Positions 54,658 to 62,243 of a DNA stretch of 64,000 nucleotides are shown here, in pieces. Position 1 is the first letter of the stretch. Each line of letters starts with the position of its first letter. Where the stretch lies: NCBI GenBank assembly GCA_900474095.1, contig UCOA01000007.1, positions 1 through 64,000 on the forward strand, given 5' to 3'. Both the position numbers and the translations under genes were made by a program. Under the pieces are notes generated by a model, which saw nothing but the letters and a program-made list of their open reading frames with translations, had not been told where the DNA came from and ran no database searches. The stretch is from Hyphomicrobiales bacterium (GTDB taxonomy: Bacteria > Pseudomonadota > Alphaproteobacteria > Rhizobiales > Rhizobiaceae).

Positions 54658-56294
54658 TGTAAGGCTCCGCTTTCGGCAACCCCACAGCATGGCGTCTTGT
54701 CGCCGAGCATGAACCGCATGATTTCCTTTTCGGAAATGTCGCCTTGCGGGCCTTGAGCTGACAGAACTTCGGCAACCCTTCCGCCATAGAGAACGAGCAC
54801 CCGGTGGCACATCTGGCACACTTCCGGTGTCTCGCTGGAATAAAGCAGGACCGACCCTCCGGCGGCGGCGAACTCGTTCACCATCCGATAGATTTCATGC
54901 TTGGTCCCGACATCGACGCCGCGGCAGGGATCAAAGAGCAAAAGCACATTCGGATCGGTCAGCAACCATTTGCCGATGACGATCTTTTGCTGATTGCCGC
55001 CGCTGAACGCGCCTGCGCGGGTATGGACGGCACGATCAGCCAGTTGCACCTGCTTCATCATCTGCGCCACCGCCATGGTTTTGCGGCGGCGGCTCAGCAA
55101 CCCGAAGCGGCTGATCCGGCCGAGAATTGGTGCGACCATGTTTTCCAGGCCGCTAAGCTGCAGAAACAAGCCCTCGGTCTTGCGCTCCTCAGGCACCAGC
55201 GCGATCCCGCTATTGATCGCCTGTCGCGGCGATCCCAGGCGCACGGGCACGCCGTTCAGGCTGACAGTACCGGCAGATGGCGGTTCGACACCAAACAGCA
55301 GATCGAACAACTCCTTTTGCCCCATCCCCTGCAACGCCGCGACCCCCAGAATCTCGCCGGGGCGCAGATCAAAAGAGCAGCCGGCGAGACGCGCCCTGGC
55401 GGACAGGCCTTCCACCCGCAAGGTCGGTTGCTTGTCCATGGCAACCGCGGTTTTTCGCGGAAAGGTGGCGTCCAGCGACCGGCCGATGATCATCTCAACG
55501 ATCTTTTCGTCGCAGACATCGCCTGCAGCAAACGACCCTACATCCCGGCCGTTGCGGAGCACCGTGACATGTTCGCAGAATTTTCTGATTTCCTGCATCT
55601 TGTGGGTAATCATTACTACGGTCATTCCGGCCGATTTCAGGTCACGAACCAGCCCTTCCAGCCAATCTACGTCGCGCGAGGTCAGCGCTGAGGTTGCCTC
55701 ATCCAGGAATAGCACTTCCGGCTGGCGGAAAAGAGCACGTGCGATCTCGACTTTCTGACGCTGGCTGAGAGACAGGGACCGGGCTTCTGCGCGAAGGTTC
55801 ACATCGTTCAGACCGAGCCTGTCGAAATGGTCGAGCACGGAGCGGCGCGCGGCGCGCCAGTCGATCAGTCCGAACGCCCTACGCGGCTCGTGCCCCAGCA
55901 CCATGTTTTGCAAAATGCTGAGATCCGGCGCCAGAGCCAGTTCCTGAAACGCTGTCTGCAGTCCAGCGCGCTGGGAATCGAGCGGTCCATTGAATACGAC
56001 CGGCCGTCCCTTGACGCTGATGGTGCCGCTATCCGGGCGAATGAGGCCACTCAGTAGTTTAATGGTCGTCGATTTTCCGGCGCCATTTTCGCCAAGCAGC
56101 GCATGCGCCGTGCCGGGCCGCACCGAAAAACTGACATCGACGAGCGCTTTGGTTGCGCCATAACTCTTTGACAGGTTGGCCACTTCCAGAGATGACGCAT
56201 CAATGGAATGGCAGGCAGCTCCTCGCAACAGGGCAATTGGCCCCGTCACGGGGACATCCGCGATAATCCCGGTCGAATGGAAAAGCGTGTTCAT
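54654..56294 (-). CDS. Sugar ABC transporter ATP-binding protein (CUT2), importer III
   Basis: A 546-residue double ATPase. Walker A GENGAGKST is at 68-76; Walker B VLFLDEATSALTSRD has Ala where DEPT is usual. The second domain has LVPEERKTEGLFLQ, FSGGNQQKIVIGK and LLLFDPCRGVDVGTK, sharing the FDP substitution with importer II. The ATG at 56294 has GGGAGG just upstream. The frame stays open 100 codons further up, but that part is not family-like. No binding-protein gene accompanies the cassette. Confidence 0.92.
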   Translation of the reverse strand: MNTLFHSTGIIADVPVTGPIALLRGAACHSIDASSLEVANLSKSYGATKALVDVSFSVRPGTAHALLGENGAGKSTTIKLLSGLIRPDSGTISVKGRPVVFNGPLDSQRAGLQTAFQELALAPDLSILQNMVLGHEPRRAFGLIDWRAARRSVLDHFDRLGLNDVNLRAEARSLSLSQRQKVEIARALFRQPEVLFLDEATSALTSRDVDWLEGLVRDLKSAGMTVVMITHKMQEIRKFCEHVTVLRNGRDVGSFAAGDVCDEKIVEMIIGRSLDATFPRKTAVAMDKQPTLRVEGLSARARLAGCSFDLRPGEILGVAALQGMGQKELFDLLFGVEPPSAGTVSLNGVPVRLGSPRQAINSGIALVPEERKTEGLFLQLSGLENMVAPILGRISRFGLLSRRRKTMAVAQMMKQVQLADRAVHTRAGAFSGGNQQKIVIGKWLLTDPNVLLLFDPCRGVDVGTKHEIYRMVNEFAAAGGSVLLYSSETPEVCQMCHRVLVLYGGRVAEVLSAQGPQGDISEKEIMRFMLGDKTPCCGVAESGALQ

Positions 56295-56594
56295 GTTTCC
56301 TCCCTGGTCCTCCATGCCGCGCATCCAGGCCTTACGACCCGCCTCTTCCCGTTGCGCGCGCCATTCGATGGCGGGGTCCTGACGGGACAGGACAAACCCG
56401 GCGAACTCCCTTCGCGTGATTGTCCTTGCGTCCGACAGGGGCATGCATTCGATGCGGTGGTGACGAAACGTTGATGTTGTGCAGATCAGAAAATCGCACG
56501 AGTCATGGCACCGGGCATGACCGTTCACAGACAAAGCCGTCTCCCAAGGCTTCCGTCGCATCTCACCACTTGTCACCTGCGGCACGATCTCCAC
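56295..56594 (-). other. Open frame ahead of the importer III ATPase, likely leader
   Basis: These 300 bp continue the ATPase frame without a stop (for example RTITRREFAGFVLSRQDPAI). I find no family match, and the strong ribosome site is at 56294, so I treat this as the untranslated leader, or as remains of an older gene. Confidence 0.3.
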
Positions 56595-56650
56595 ACGTGC
56601 CGTATCGAGGTACGATGAAACTGAAGCCTCCCAACTCCAGTCATTAATCT

Positions 56651-56669
56651 AGTCCCGCATATTGAGATT
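56651..56669 (-). promoter_or_regulatory. IclR-type operator copy l upstream of importer III
   Basis: AGTCCCGCATATTGAGATT shares the 12-base core TCCCGCATATTG with copy f. It lies about 360 bp before the ATPase start codon. No clear -35 box is visible, so the promoter is not placed. Confidence 0.5.
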
Positions 56670-56934
56670 ACATAAAAAGCAGACTTTGGGAAAGGCTTTA
56701 TTTGTCGCGGCAGGATCTGTTGTAGAAATTGCCTCGAAATCCCGATTTGCGCCAAGACCTGGCCCGGCTGAGCAGGACTTACAGGCATGCAGGTAAAAAG
56801 CAGGCCAGCCGTCATCCTACCGGCGCCGGTGGTTGGGCCGTCAATGTCATATATGGCATGAGCGCGTGTGGCACACGTTCCATGCCAATTTCACTGGCGC
56901 ATTTCCGGAGGCAAAACCCACCTTGCTAGAATTG
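56670..56934. other. Intergenic region
   Basis: No gene seen between operator copy l and the end of the molybdenum hydroxylase large-subunit gene. Confidence 0.35.
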
Positions 56935-59205
56935 CTAGATTGACCGGCCCGGCTGGTCGATCAGATCGGTAATCTTGATTGGATAGCGACGAACCCGGAC
57001 ACCGGTGGCATGCCAGACGGCGTTTGCGATCGCTCCCACCGTTCCGGTGATGCCGAGCTCCCCGACTCCCTTGGCGCCGAGGGCGTTCACGTGCGGATCG
57101 TATTCGTCAACGATCAGTGCCTCAAGCGAGACCACGTCGGCATTGACGGGGACATGATAGCCGGCCAGATCTGCATTCAGGATCCGCCCGGATCGGTGAT
57201 CGATCAATGCCTCCTCGTGAAGTGCAAAGGACAGCCCCCAGATCATGCCTCCGTAATACTGGCTGCGCACCAGCCGCGGATTGATGATTGCCCCGGCAGC
57301 GAAAGCGCCAACGAGACGCGATACCCGGACCTGGCCAAGCTCCGGGTCCACCAGCACTTCGGCAAACACGGCGCCATGGGCGTGCATCGCATAATCGGAT
57401 CGGATAGGATCGTCAGGTCCGACCTTGCTATCGGAGCGGATCTCGCCCAGCCCGGCGCGGCCGAGGATATCGATATAGCTATCGCTACGATCCTCGTCCT
57501 CGCGCAAATAAAGTCTGCCATCCCGAGCCACGATGTCTTTGTTGCCAGTTCCATGGAGCGCTGAGCGCTCGTCGCGTGCCGCTATTGCGGCAAGCTTGGC
57601 AATGAGGTCCCGTCCCGCTGCGTGAATGGCGCTGCCAGCCGTCGCCGTGTGAGCGGAGCCGCCGGCAATGCCTGCATCCGGAAATTTGGAACTGCCGGCT
57701 CGAAACTCCACCTTATCGAGGGAAAGCCCGAGACTGTCGGCTGCTATCTGGGCAAAGGACGTCCATGCCCCTTGCCCCATATCGGCTGCTGCGGTTTCCA
57801 CCGTGGCCGCGCCATCTGCAGTCAGAACCGCCCGGGCCTGCCCGTTGAACATGAGGGTTGGAAAGGTTGCCGTACCGACGCCCCAACCGACCAGCAGACC
57901 CGCCTCATTGCGCATCTGGCGCGGCAGGAGCGGCCGATCCGCCCACCCGAAGCGCGCAGCTCCTTGCGTATAGCAGGCTCGAAGCTCCTTGGACGAAAAG
58001 GGCTTGCCGGAGATCGGTTCGACTTCCGCGTAATTGTTCAGGCGAAACTCCAGCGGGTCGAGGCCGCGCGCGAACGCGGCTTCATCCATGGCTATTTCCA
58101 GTGCCGCAGAGCCCGAGGCTTCACCGGGCGCCCGCATGAAACCAGGCGTACCAATGTGCATGGGAACCGCCTGATGGTCGGTCGCAATCGCACGGCTGGC
58201 ATAGAGTGTTTGCGAAATCTTCCCCGCCGGTTCGACGAACTCGTCGAAGATGCTGGTTGCCGCTTTTATGGTATGGTTCAGGGCAACCAACTTGCTGTCA
58301 TCGTCCAGGCCAAGTTGAAAGCGTTGTTGCGTCCTGCCGCGATGGCCCAGCGGACCATACATCTGGTCGCGCCGCATCACCAGTTTGACGGGTTTTCCAA
58401 CCAGACGTGCCGCCAGAATGCCCAGTATCTGCGGGCCGGCCAGGAAACCCTTGTTGCCGAAGCCGCCGCCAAGAAAGGGGCTGCGCACATGAATATTCTC
58501 AAGCGGTATGCCAAAGAGGTCGCTGATCCGGCGCTGTGCCATAATCAGGCCCTGACTGGGCGTATCGACAGTCAGTTCATCCCCGTCCCACGATGCCACA
58601 ATCGCATGAGGCTCCATCGGGTTGTGATATTGCGCCGGCGTATCGTAGACCTCGTCAAGTCGGAAAGTGGCGGCATGAAGCTCAGTCTCGACATTTCCCA
58701 TTTCGTCCCGTGCGGGTCCAAACACACCCGCAGCAGTTGCCGCAAAGGTTTCGGCAGTGTCGAAATCCGCAACAGGGCTGTGCTCCTCGTATCGCGGGGC
58801 AAGCAAAGCTGCTCCTTCGGTCGCGGCCTCCAACGAGGTTGCAATGACCACGGCAATGGGCTGCTTTGCGTAGTGGACAATGTCGCTTTGAAGGACATCC
58901 AGCCGCCAGCCGAAGGGGGCGTCTGGCCCGGCCGGATCCGCAATCGGCGGCCGGTTGTCGGGCGTCATGACCTCGACCACGCCCGGATGACGCTTAGCCG
59001 CTTCGATCTCCAGTGAAGCGACCTTGCCATTGGCGATGTCGCTTGTCGCCATAACCGCGTGCAACATGCCCGGCGGATTGTTGTCGGCCGCATAAACCGC
59101 CGCGCCCGTAACCTTCAGGTGACCATCGAGGCGTGTCAAAGGCTGACCCACGCTCGATCCGTGACGACCACGCATGGCGTCTTTCGACTCCCGCATTTCA
59201 ACCAT
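56935..59205 (-). CDS. Molybdopterin-binding large subunit of an aldehyde oxidoreductase (xanthine dehydrogenase family, PaoC/YagR type)
   Basis: A 756-residue molybdenum hydroxylase large subunit. GQPLTRLDGHLKVTGAAVYA starts the aldehyde-oxidase a/b hammerhead domain. The Mo domain has SPFLGGGFGNKGFL, GTPGFMRAPGEASGSAALEI, ADMGQGAWTSFAQIAADSLG, and the catalytic Glu in KGVGELGITGTVGAIANAV. No Tat signal is present, so it is cytoplasmic, unlike E. coli PaoABC. The ATG at 59205 overlaps the end of the FAD-subunit gene by 8 bp; ATGs at 59196 and 59175 are possible. Probable substrate: an aldehyde or N-heterocycle. Confidence 0.92.
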   Translation of the reverse strand: MVEMRESKDAMRGRHGSSVGQPLTRLDGHLKVTGAAVYAADNNPPGMLHAVMATSDIANGKVASLEIEAAKRHPGVVEVMTPDNRPPIADPAGPDAPFGWRLDVLQSDIVHYAKQPIAVVIATSLEAATEGAALLAPRYEEHSPVADFDTAETFAATAAGVFGPARDEMGNVETELHAATFRLDEVYDTPAQYHNPMEPHAIVASWDGDELTVDTPSQGLIMAQRRISDLFGIPLENIHVRSPFLGGGFGNKGFLAGPQILGILAARLVGKPVKLVMRRDQMYGPLGHRGRTQQRFQLGLDDDSKLVALNHTIKAATSIFDEFVEPAGKISQTLYASRAIATDHQAVPMHIGTPGFMRAPGEASGSAALEIAMDEAAFARGLDPLEFRLNNYAEVEPISGKPFSSKELRACYTQGAARFGWADRPLLPRQMRNEAGLLVGWGVGTATFPTLMFNGQARAVLTADGAATVETAAADMGQGAWTSFAQIAADSLGLSLDKVEFRAGSSKFPDAGIAGGSAHTATAGSAIHAAGRDLIAKLAAIAARDERSALHGTGNKDIVARDGRLYLREDEDRSDSYIDILGRAGLGEIRSDSKVGPDDPIRSDYAMHAHGAVFAEVLVDPELGQVRVSRLVGAFAAGAIINPRLVRSQYYGGMIWGLSFALHEEALIDHRSGRILNADLAGYHVPVNADVVSLEALIVDEYDPHVNALGAKGVGELGITGTVGAIANAVWHATGVRVRRYPIKITDLIDQPGRSI

Positions 59206-60256
59206 TGGCAGATACTTTCGGTTGCTCGGCGAAAACCGATCCTGGTAGCGACCGGGGCTGGTCGGTGTTGCCGGCCTCGGCAACCCGGAGCGCACGCACG
59301 ACCAGTCGTCGGGACAGTTCAATTTTAGCCGCATTGTTGCCCGATGGGCGGGCGTCGGCGAGCGCAACTTCGGCCGCCTCGCGAAACAGGGTGTCACTGC
59401 AGACCTGGCCTTTCAGTCTGGTCTCTGCCGCCCGCGCCCGCCAGGGCTTGAGGGCAACACCACCCAAGGCTATGCGGGCATCTCGGATCATTCCCTCTTC
59501 GACAACAAGGCTGGCCGCGACGGAAACAAGGGCAAACGCGAAAGAGGTTCGGTCACGCAGCTTGAGATAGCGCGAATGTTGAGCAAAGGTTTTAGCCTCG
59601 GGCGGAAGTCGAATAGCGACAACCAGTTCGCCGGGTTGCAAAACGGTCTCACGCTCGGGATAATCGCCGGGCAGGGTATAGAATGCGTCGAGCAGTACTT
59701 CGCGGTGCCCGGAAATGCCGTCAATTTCCACCACGGCATCCAAGGCCACCATCGGCACGGCGAAATCGGAAGGATGCGTTGCAATACAGGACAGACTCCA
59801 CCCGAGAATGGCCAAGCCATGATTTTCGCCGTCGCGTGCATCACAACCGGCACCGGGCTGGCGCTTATTACATGCGCTTGCCAGGTCGAAGAAGTAGCTG
59901 CAACGTGTCTTCTGGAGAATGTTGCCCCCGGCCGTCGCTGCGTTGCGCAACTGACCTGACGCTGCTGACAGAAGCGCCTCTGCCACACTGGGATAATCGC
60001 GGCTGAATTGCGGGTGATAGGCAAGATCGGTATTGAGCACCAGCGCGCCGATTCTGACCCCACCGTTGGGCAGGAATTCCACGCGCGCCAGTTCCGCCAG
60101 ACCGGAAATATCGATCACACGGTCGGGGCGAGATACGCCTACCTTCATCAAATCAACAAGGTTGGTGCCGCCGGCCAGGAAAACCGCATTCTGTTCCATG
60201 GCCGCCGATGTGGCTTCCGCCACACTTGTCGCGCGGATGTACTCAAATCGTTTCAT
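59198..60256 (-). CDS. FAD-binding medium subunit of the aldehyde oxidoreductase (PaoB/YagS type)
   Basis: A 352-residue CO-dehydrogenase-type flavoprotein subunit. FLAGGTNLVDLMK and TAGGNILQ bind FAD. It has the extra 4Fe-4S insertion seen in PaoB/YagS, with cysteines at 119, 129, 138 and 157 (TRCSYFFDLASACNKRQPGA, GCDARDGENHG, SLSCIATHPSD). The ATG at 60256 overlaps the iron-sulfur gene by 14 bp and is followed downstream by an 8-bp overlap with the large subunit. Confidence 0.92.
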   Translation of the reverse strand: MKRFEYIRATSVAEATSAAMEQNAVFLAGGTNLVDLMKVGVSRPDRVIDISGLAELARVEFLPNGGVRIGALVLNTDLAYHPQFSRDYPSVAEALLSAASGQLRNAATAGGNILQKTRCSYFFDLASACNKRQPGAGCDARDGENHGLAILGWSLSCIATHPSDFAVPMVALDAVVEIDGISGHREVLLDAFYTLPGDYPERETVLQPGELVVAIRLPPEAKTFAQHSRYLKLRDRTSFAFALVSVAASLVVEEGMIRDARIALGGVALKPWRARAAETRLKGQVCSDTLFREAAEVALADARPSGNNAAKIELSRRLVVRALRVAEAGNTDQPRSLPGSVFAEQPKVSANG

Positions 60257-60737
60257 GGGTGGCTCCATCGGTCGAGAGGGCACCGTGATAGTCCATGATC
60301 GCCTCGACAATGCCCTGATAGGCACCGCATCGACAGAGATTGCCGCTCATCGCTTCACGAATCTGTTCGGGGTCGTTTCTCAAGGGCATTTCATTCGCCA
60401 ACCCCACCGCGCTCATGAGTTGCCCCGGTGTGCAAAAGCCGCATTGCAACGCATCGCGTGAGATGAAGACCTCCTGTATCGGGTGCAGCTTGCCGCCCTT
60501 GGCTAGTCCTTCGACCGTGGTCACGGAACGACCGTCGACGGAAAAAGCCAGGGTCAGGCAGGAATTGATGCGCCGCCCGTCGACCAGCACCGTGCATGCA
60601 CCGCATTGCCCGCGGTCGCATCCTTTCTTCGTGCCCGTCAGGTTGAGCCTTTCGCGCAATAGGTCGAGCAGTGTTACGCGCGGGTCGTCAACCTCAATGC
60701 TGCACGGCTTTTCGTTCAGTTCGATACGGATGATCAT
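60243..60737 (-). CDS. 2Fe-2S small subunit of the aldehyde oxidoreductase (PaoA/YagT type)
   Basis: A 164-residue protein with two 2Fe-2S clusters. The plant-type ferredoxin cluster has Cys40, Cys45, Cys48 and Cys60 (GCDRGQCGACTVLVDG, NSC). The second, helical cluster has Cys99, Cys102, Cys135 and Cys137 (QCGFCTPGQ, NLCRCGAY). It lacks a signal peptide. It passes electrons from the Mo site to FAD. I use the ATG at 60737; a GTG eight codons upstream is possible. First gene of the operon. No PaoD/XdhC-type maturation gene is in the window. Confidence 0.93.
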   Translation of the reverse strand: MIIRIELNEKPCSIEVDDPRVTLLDLLRERLNLTGTKKGCDRGQCGACTVLVDGRRINSCLTLAFSVDGRSVTTVEGLAKGGKLHPIQEVFISRDALQCGFCTPGQLMSAVGLANEMPLRNDPEQIREAMSGNLCRCGAYQGIVEAIMDYHGALSTDGATHETI

Positions 60738-61017
60738 GTTCGTTGAACTCTTCGGTCTCACATGGCAGGGCGAAAATTACAAGATGGCGGTCAATCACTC
60801 TGGTCAGTTTCGGCAAAGTCCCAGAAAGCAGAAGCCTCCCCGGCAGCGATCGGCTAGTCCTTTTGCGCCTCTACCACTCCCTAGGCCGCAGCAAATTCCG
60901 GGTGGACTTCGGACTTTTCCTCCGCCCCCACTCCCTCGTCGTGGCAGCATGCAGACTTGCAGATGTCTGGTCATTTTCCAAGCATGAGTGATGGCGGCAT
61001 CCTGAAGCCTTGTCAAA
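60738..61017. other. Intergenic region upstream of the oxidoreductase operon
   Basis: No gene seen. It should contain the minus-strand promoter of the aldehyde oxidoreductase genes, but I cannot place boxes with confidence. Confidence 0.35.
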
Positions 61018-61021
61018 TAAA

Positions 61022-61042
61022 ATGTCAAATAATGACATTTCG
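61022..61042. promoter_or_regulatory. Perfect inverted repeat between the oxidoreductase operon and LysR gene
   Basis: AAATGTCA-AATAA-TGACATTT is a perfect 8-bp dyad with a 5-bp gap. Its size and its place in a divergent gap next to a LysR gene make it a good operator candidate, although LysR sites more often have the T-N11-A form. Confidence 0.5.
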
Positions 61043-61227
61043 TAACTTTTATGTCGTGTTGATCGCTCAGTTCGGTTACACTGCTAACCGCAGCCTTCAC
61101 CGTGGAGGGAGCGGTCTGACGGGTATCGACCGGTCTTATCGACAGATACGTCAGCCATCAGAACGATAGGCCCGGGGGACAGGAGTCTGCACAACGGTCG
61201 CACGGGCCGGTTTCGGAAGGAGACCCA

Positions 61228-62151
61228 GTGGATCCGAGGAAGCTTTTGTACATGAAATCCGTCGTGGAGCATCGCAGCTTGAGCAAGGCTGCCAAGGAGC
61301 TTCACGTTTCCCAGCCGGCCTTGTCGATATCGATGGACAGGCTGGAAGCATCGCTTGGCGTGAAGCTTCTGGTCCGCGGGCCTCAAGGGGTTGTGCCAAC
61401 GCCGGCGGGCGAACTGCTGTATTCCCGCGCATTGTTCATCCAGGACGAGATCGACATTGCAAGGCATCAGATCCAGCATCGGGAAGAGGTTGGCAAAGCA
61501 CAAAGCATCACTGTGGGGGCGATCGTCAGCATCGTCGCCAACGTCGTGCCCCGAGCGCTTTGCAGGTGGCGCGAGCAGTATCCGGATGTGCAGCTTCGCA
61601 TTGTCGAAAACTCCTACCCGGAACTGTTTGCCGGCTTGATGCGGGCGGACCTGGATTTCATCATCGCGCAGACAGGGTGTTCAGAGCTTTGCGAAGGCAT
61701 CAAACAACGCGTGCTGTTCCGGGATTGCCTTGTCATCTATGCCCGCCCCAGCCATCCGGTCCTCAAGGGGCCTATAACGTGGCCGGAACTCGCCAGATAT
61801 CCCTGGGTCACCCATCTCATCTGGCGCCAGATGTCGCCGGCCGAGCAGATCATGAAAGCCGAGGGCGTGCGCGCGACCCAGCAATTGACAGAATGTAGCT
61901 CTGTCAGCTTCATGAAAACGGTCATGGAAAACAGCGATCATCTGGGCATGTTGCCGGAGCACGCTCTCAGCGACGAGCTTGCACAGGGAAGGTTGGTACC
62001 TCTCCCCATCACCTCGCCGCTGATGAACCGCAACATTGCGGTCTTCTTCCGCGAGCGGACGCTTCTGGACGAGGCAAGCCGCAGTTTCCTGGACAAGGTG
62101 GCCGAGACGGGCTCGCGCCTGTGCAAAAGCGCCATTGCTCCGAAGGCCTGA
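61228..62151 (+). CDS. LysR family transcriptional regulator
   Basis: A 307-residue LysR protein: helix-turn-helix at RKLLYMKSVVEHRSLSKAAK with LHVSQPALSISMDRLEASLG, then an effector domain (ITVGAIVSIVANVVPRALCR, DLDFIIAQTGCSELCEG). The start is GTG with GGAAGGAG six bases upstream. It is divergent from the aldehyde oxidoreductase genes and convergent with ALDH3, both of which it may control. Confidence 0.92.
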   Translation: MDPRKLLYMKSVVEHRSLSKAAKELHVSQPALSISMDRLEASLGVKLLVRGPQGVVPTPAGELLYSRALFIQDEIDIARHQIQHREEVGKAQSITVGAIVSIVANVVPRALCRWREQYPDVQLRIVENSYPELFAGLMRADLDFIIAQTGCSELCEGIKQRVLFRDCLVIYARPSHPVLKGPITWPELARYPWVTHLIWRQMSPAEQIMKAEGVRATQQLTECSSVSFMKTVMENSDHLGMLPEHALSDELAQGRLVPLPITSPLMNRNIAVFFRERTLLDEASRSFLDKVAETGSRLCKSAIAPKA

Positions 62152-62243
62152 CCAGGACGCTGTCCACCAGAAAGAGGCCTCCGCGGACGACGGCGCTGCA
62201 AAACACGGCTGCGATCGACTCGAAACGAAGGCGAATATTCATT

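Noticed and set aside
54657-54819. 54-codon upstream extension of the fused permease
   Set aside because: It lies inside the ATPase gene, and the ATG at 54657 makes a standard ATGA overlap with the ATPase stop.
54804-55691. Plus-strand open frame of 295 codons
   Set aside because: It is antisense to the importer III ATPase.
57622-59016. Plus-strand open frame of 464 codons
   Set aside because: It is antisense to the molybdenum large-subunit gene, rich in Arg/Cys/His and without any family motif, as expected of a shadow in GC-rich DNA.
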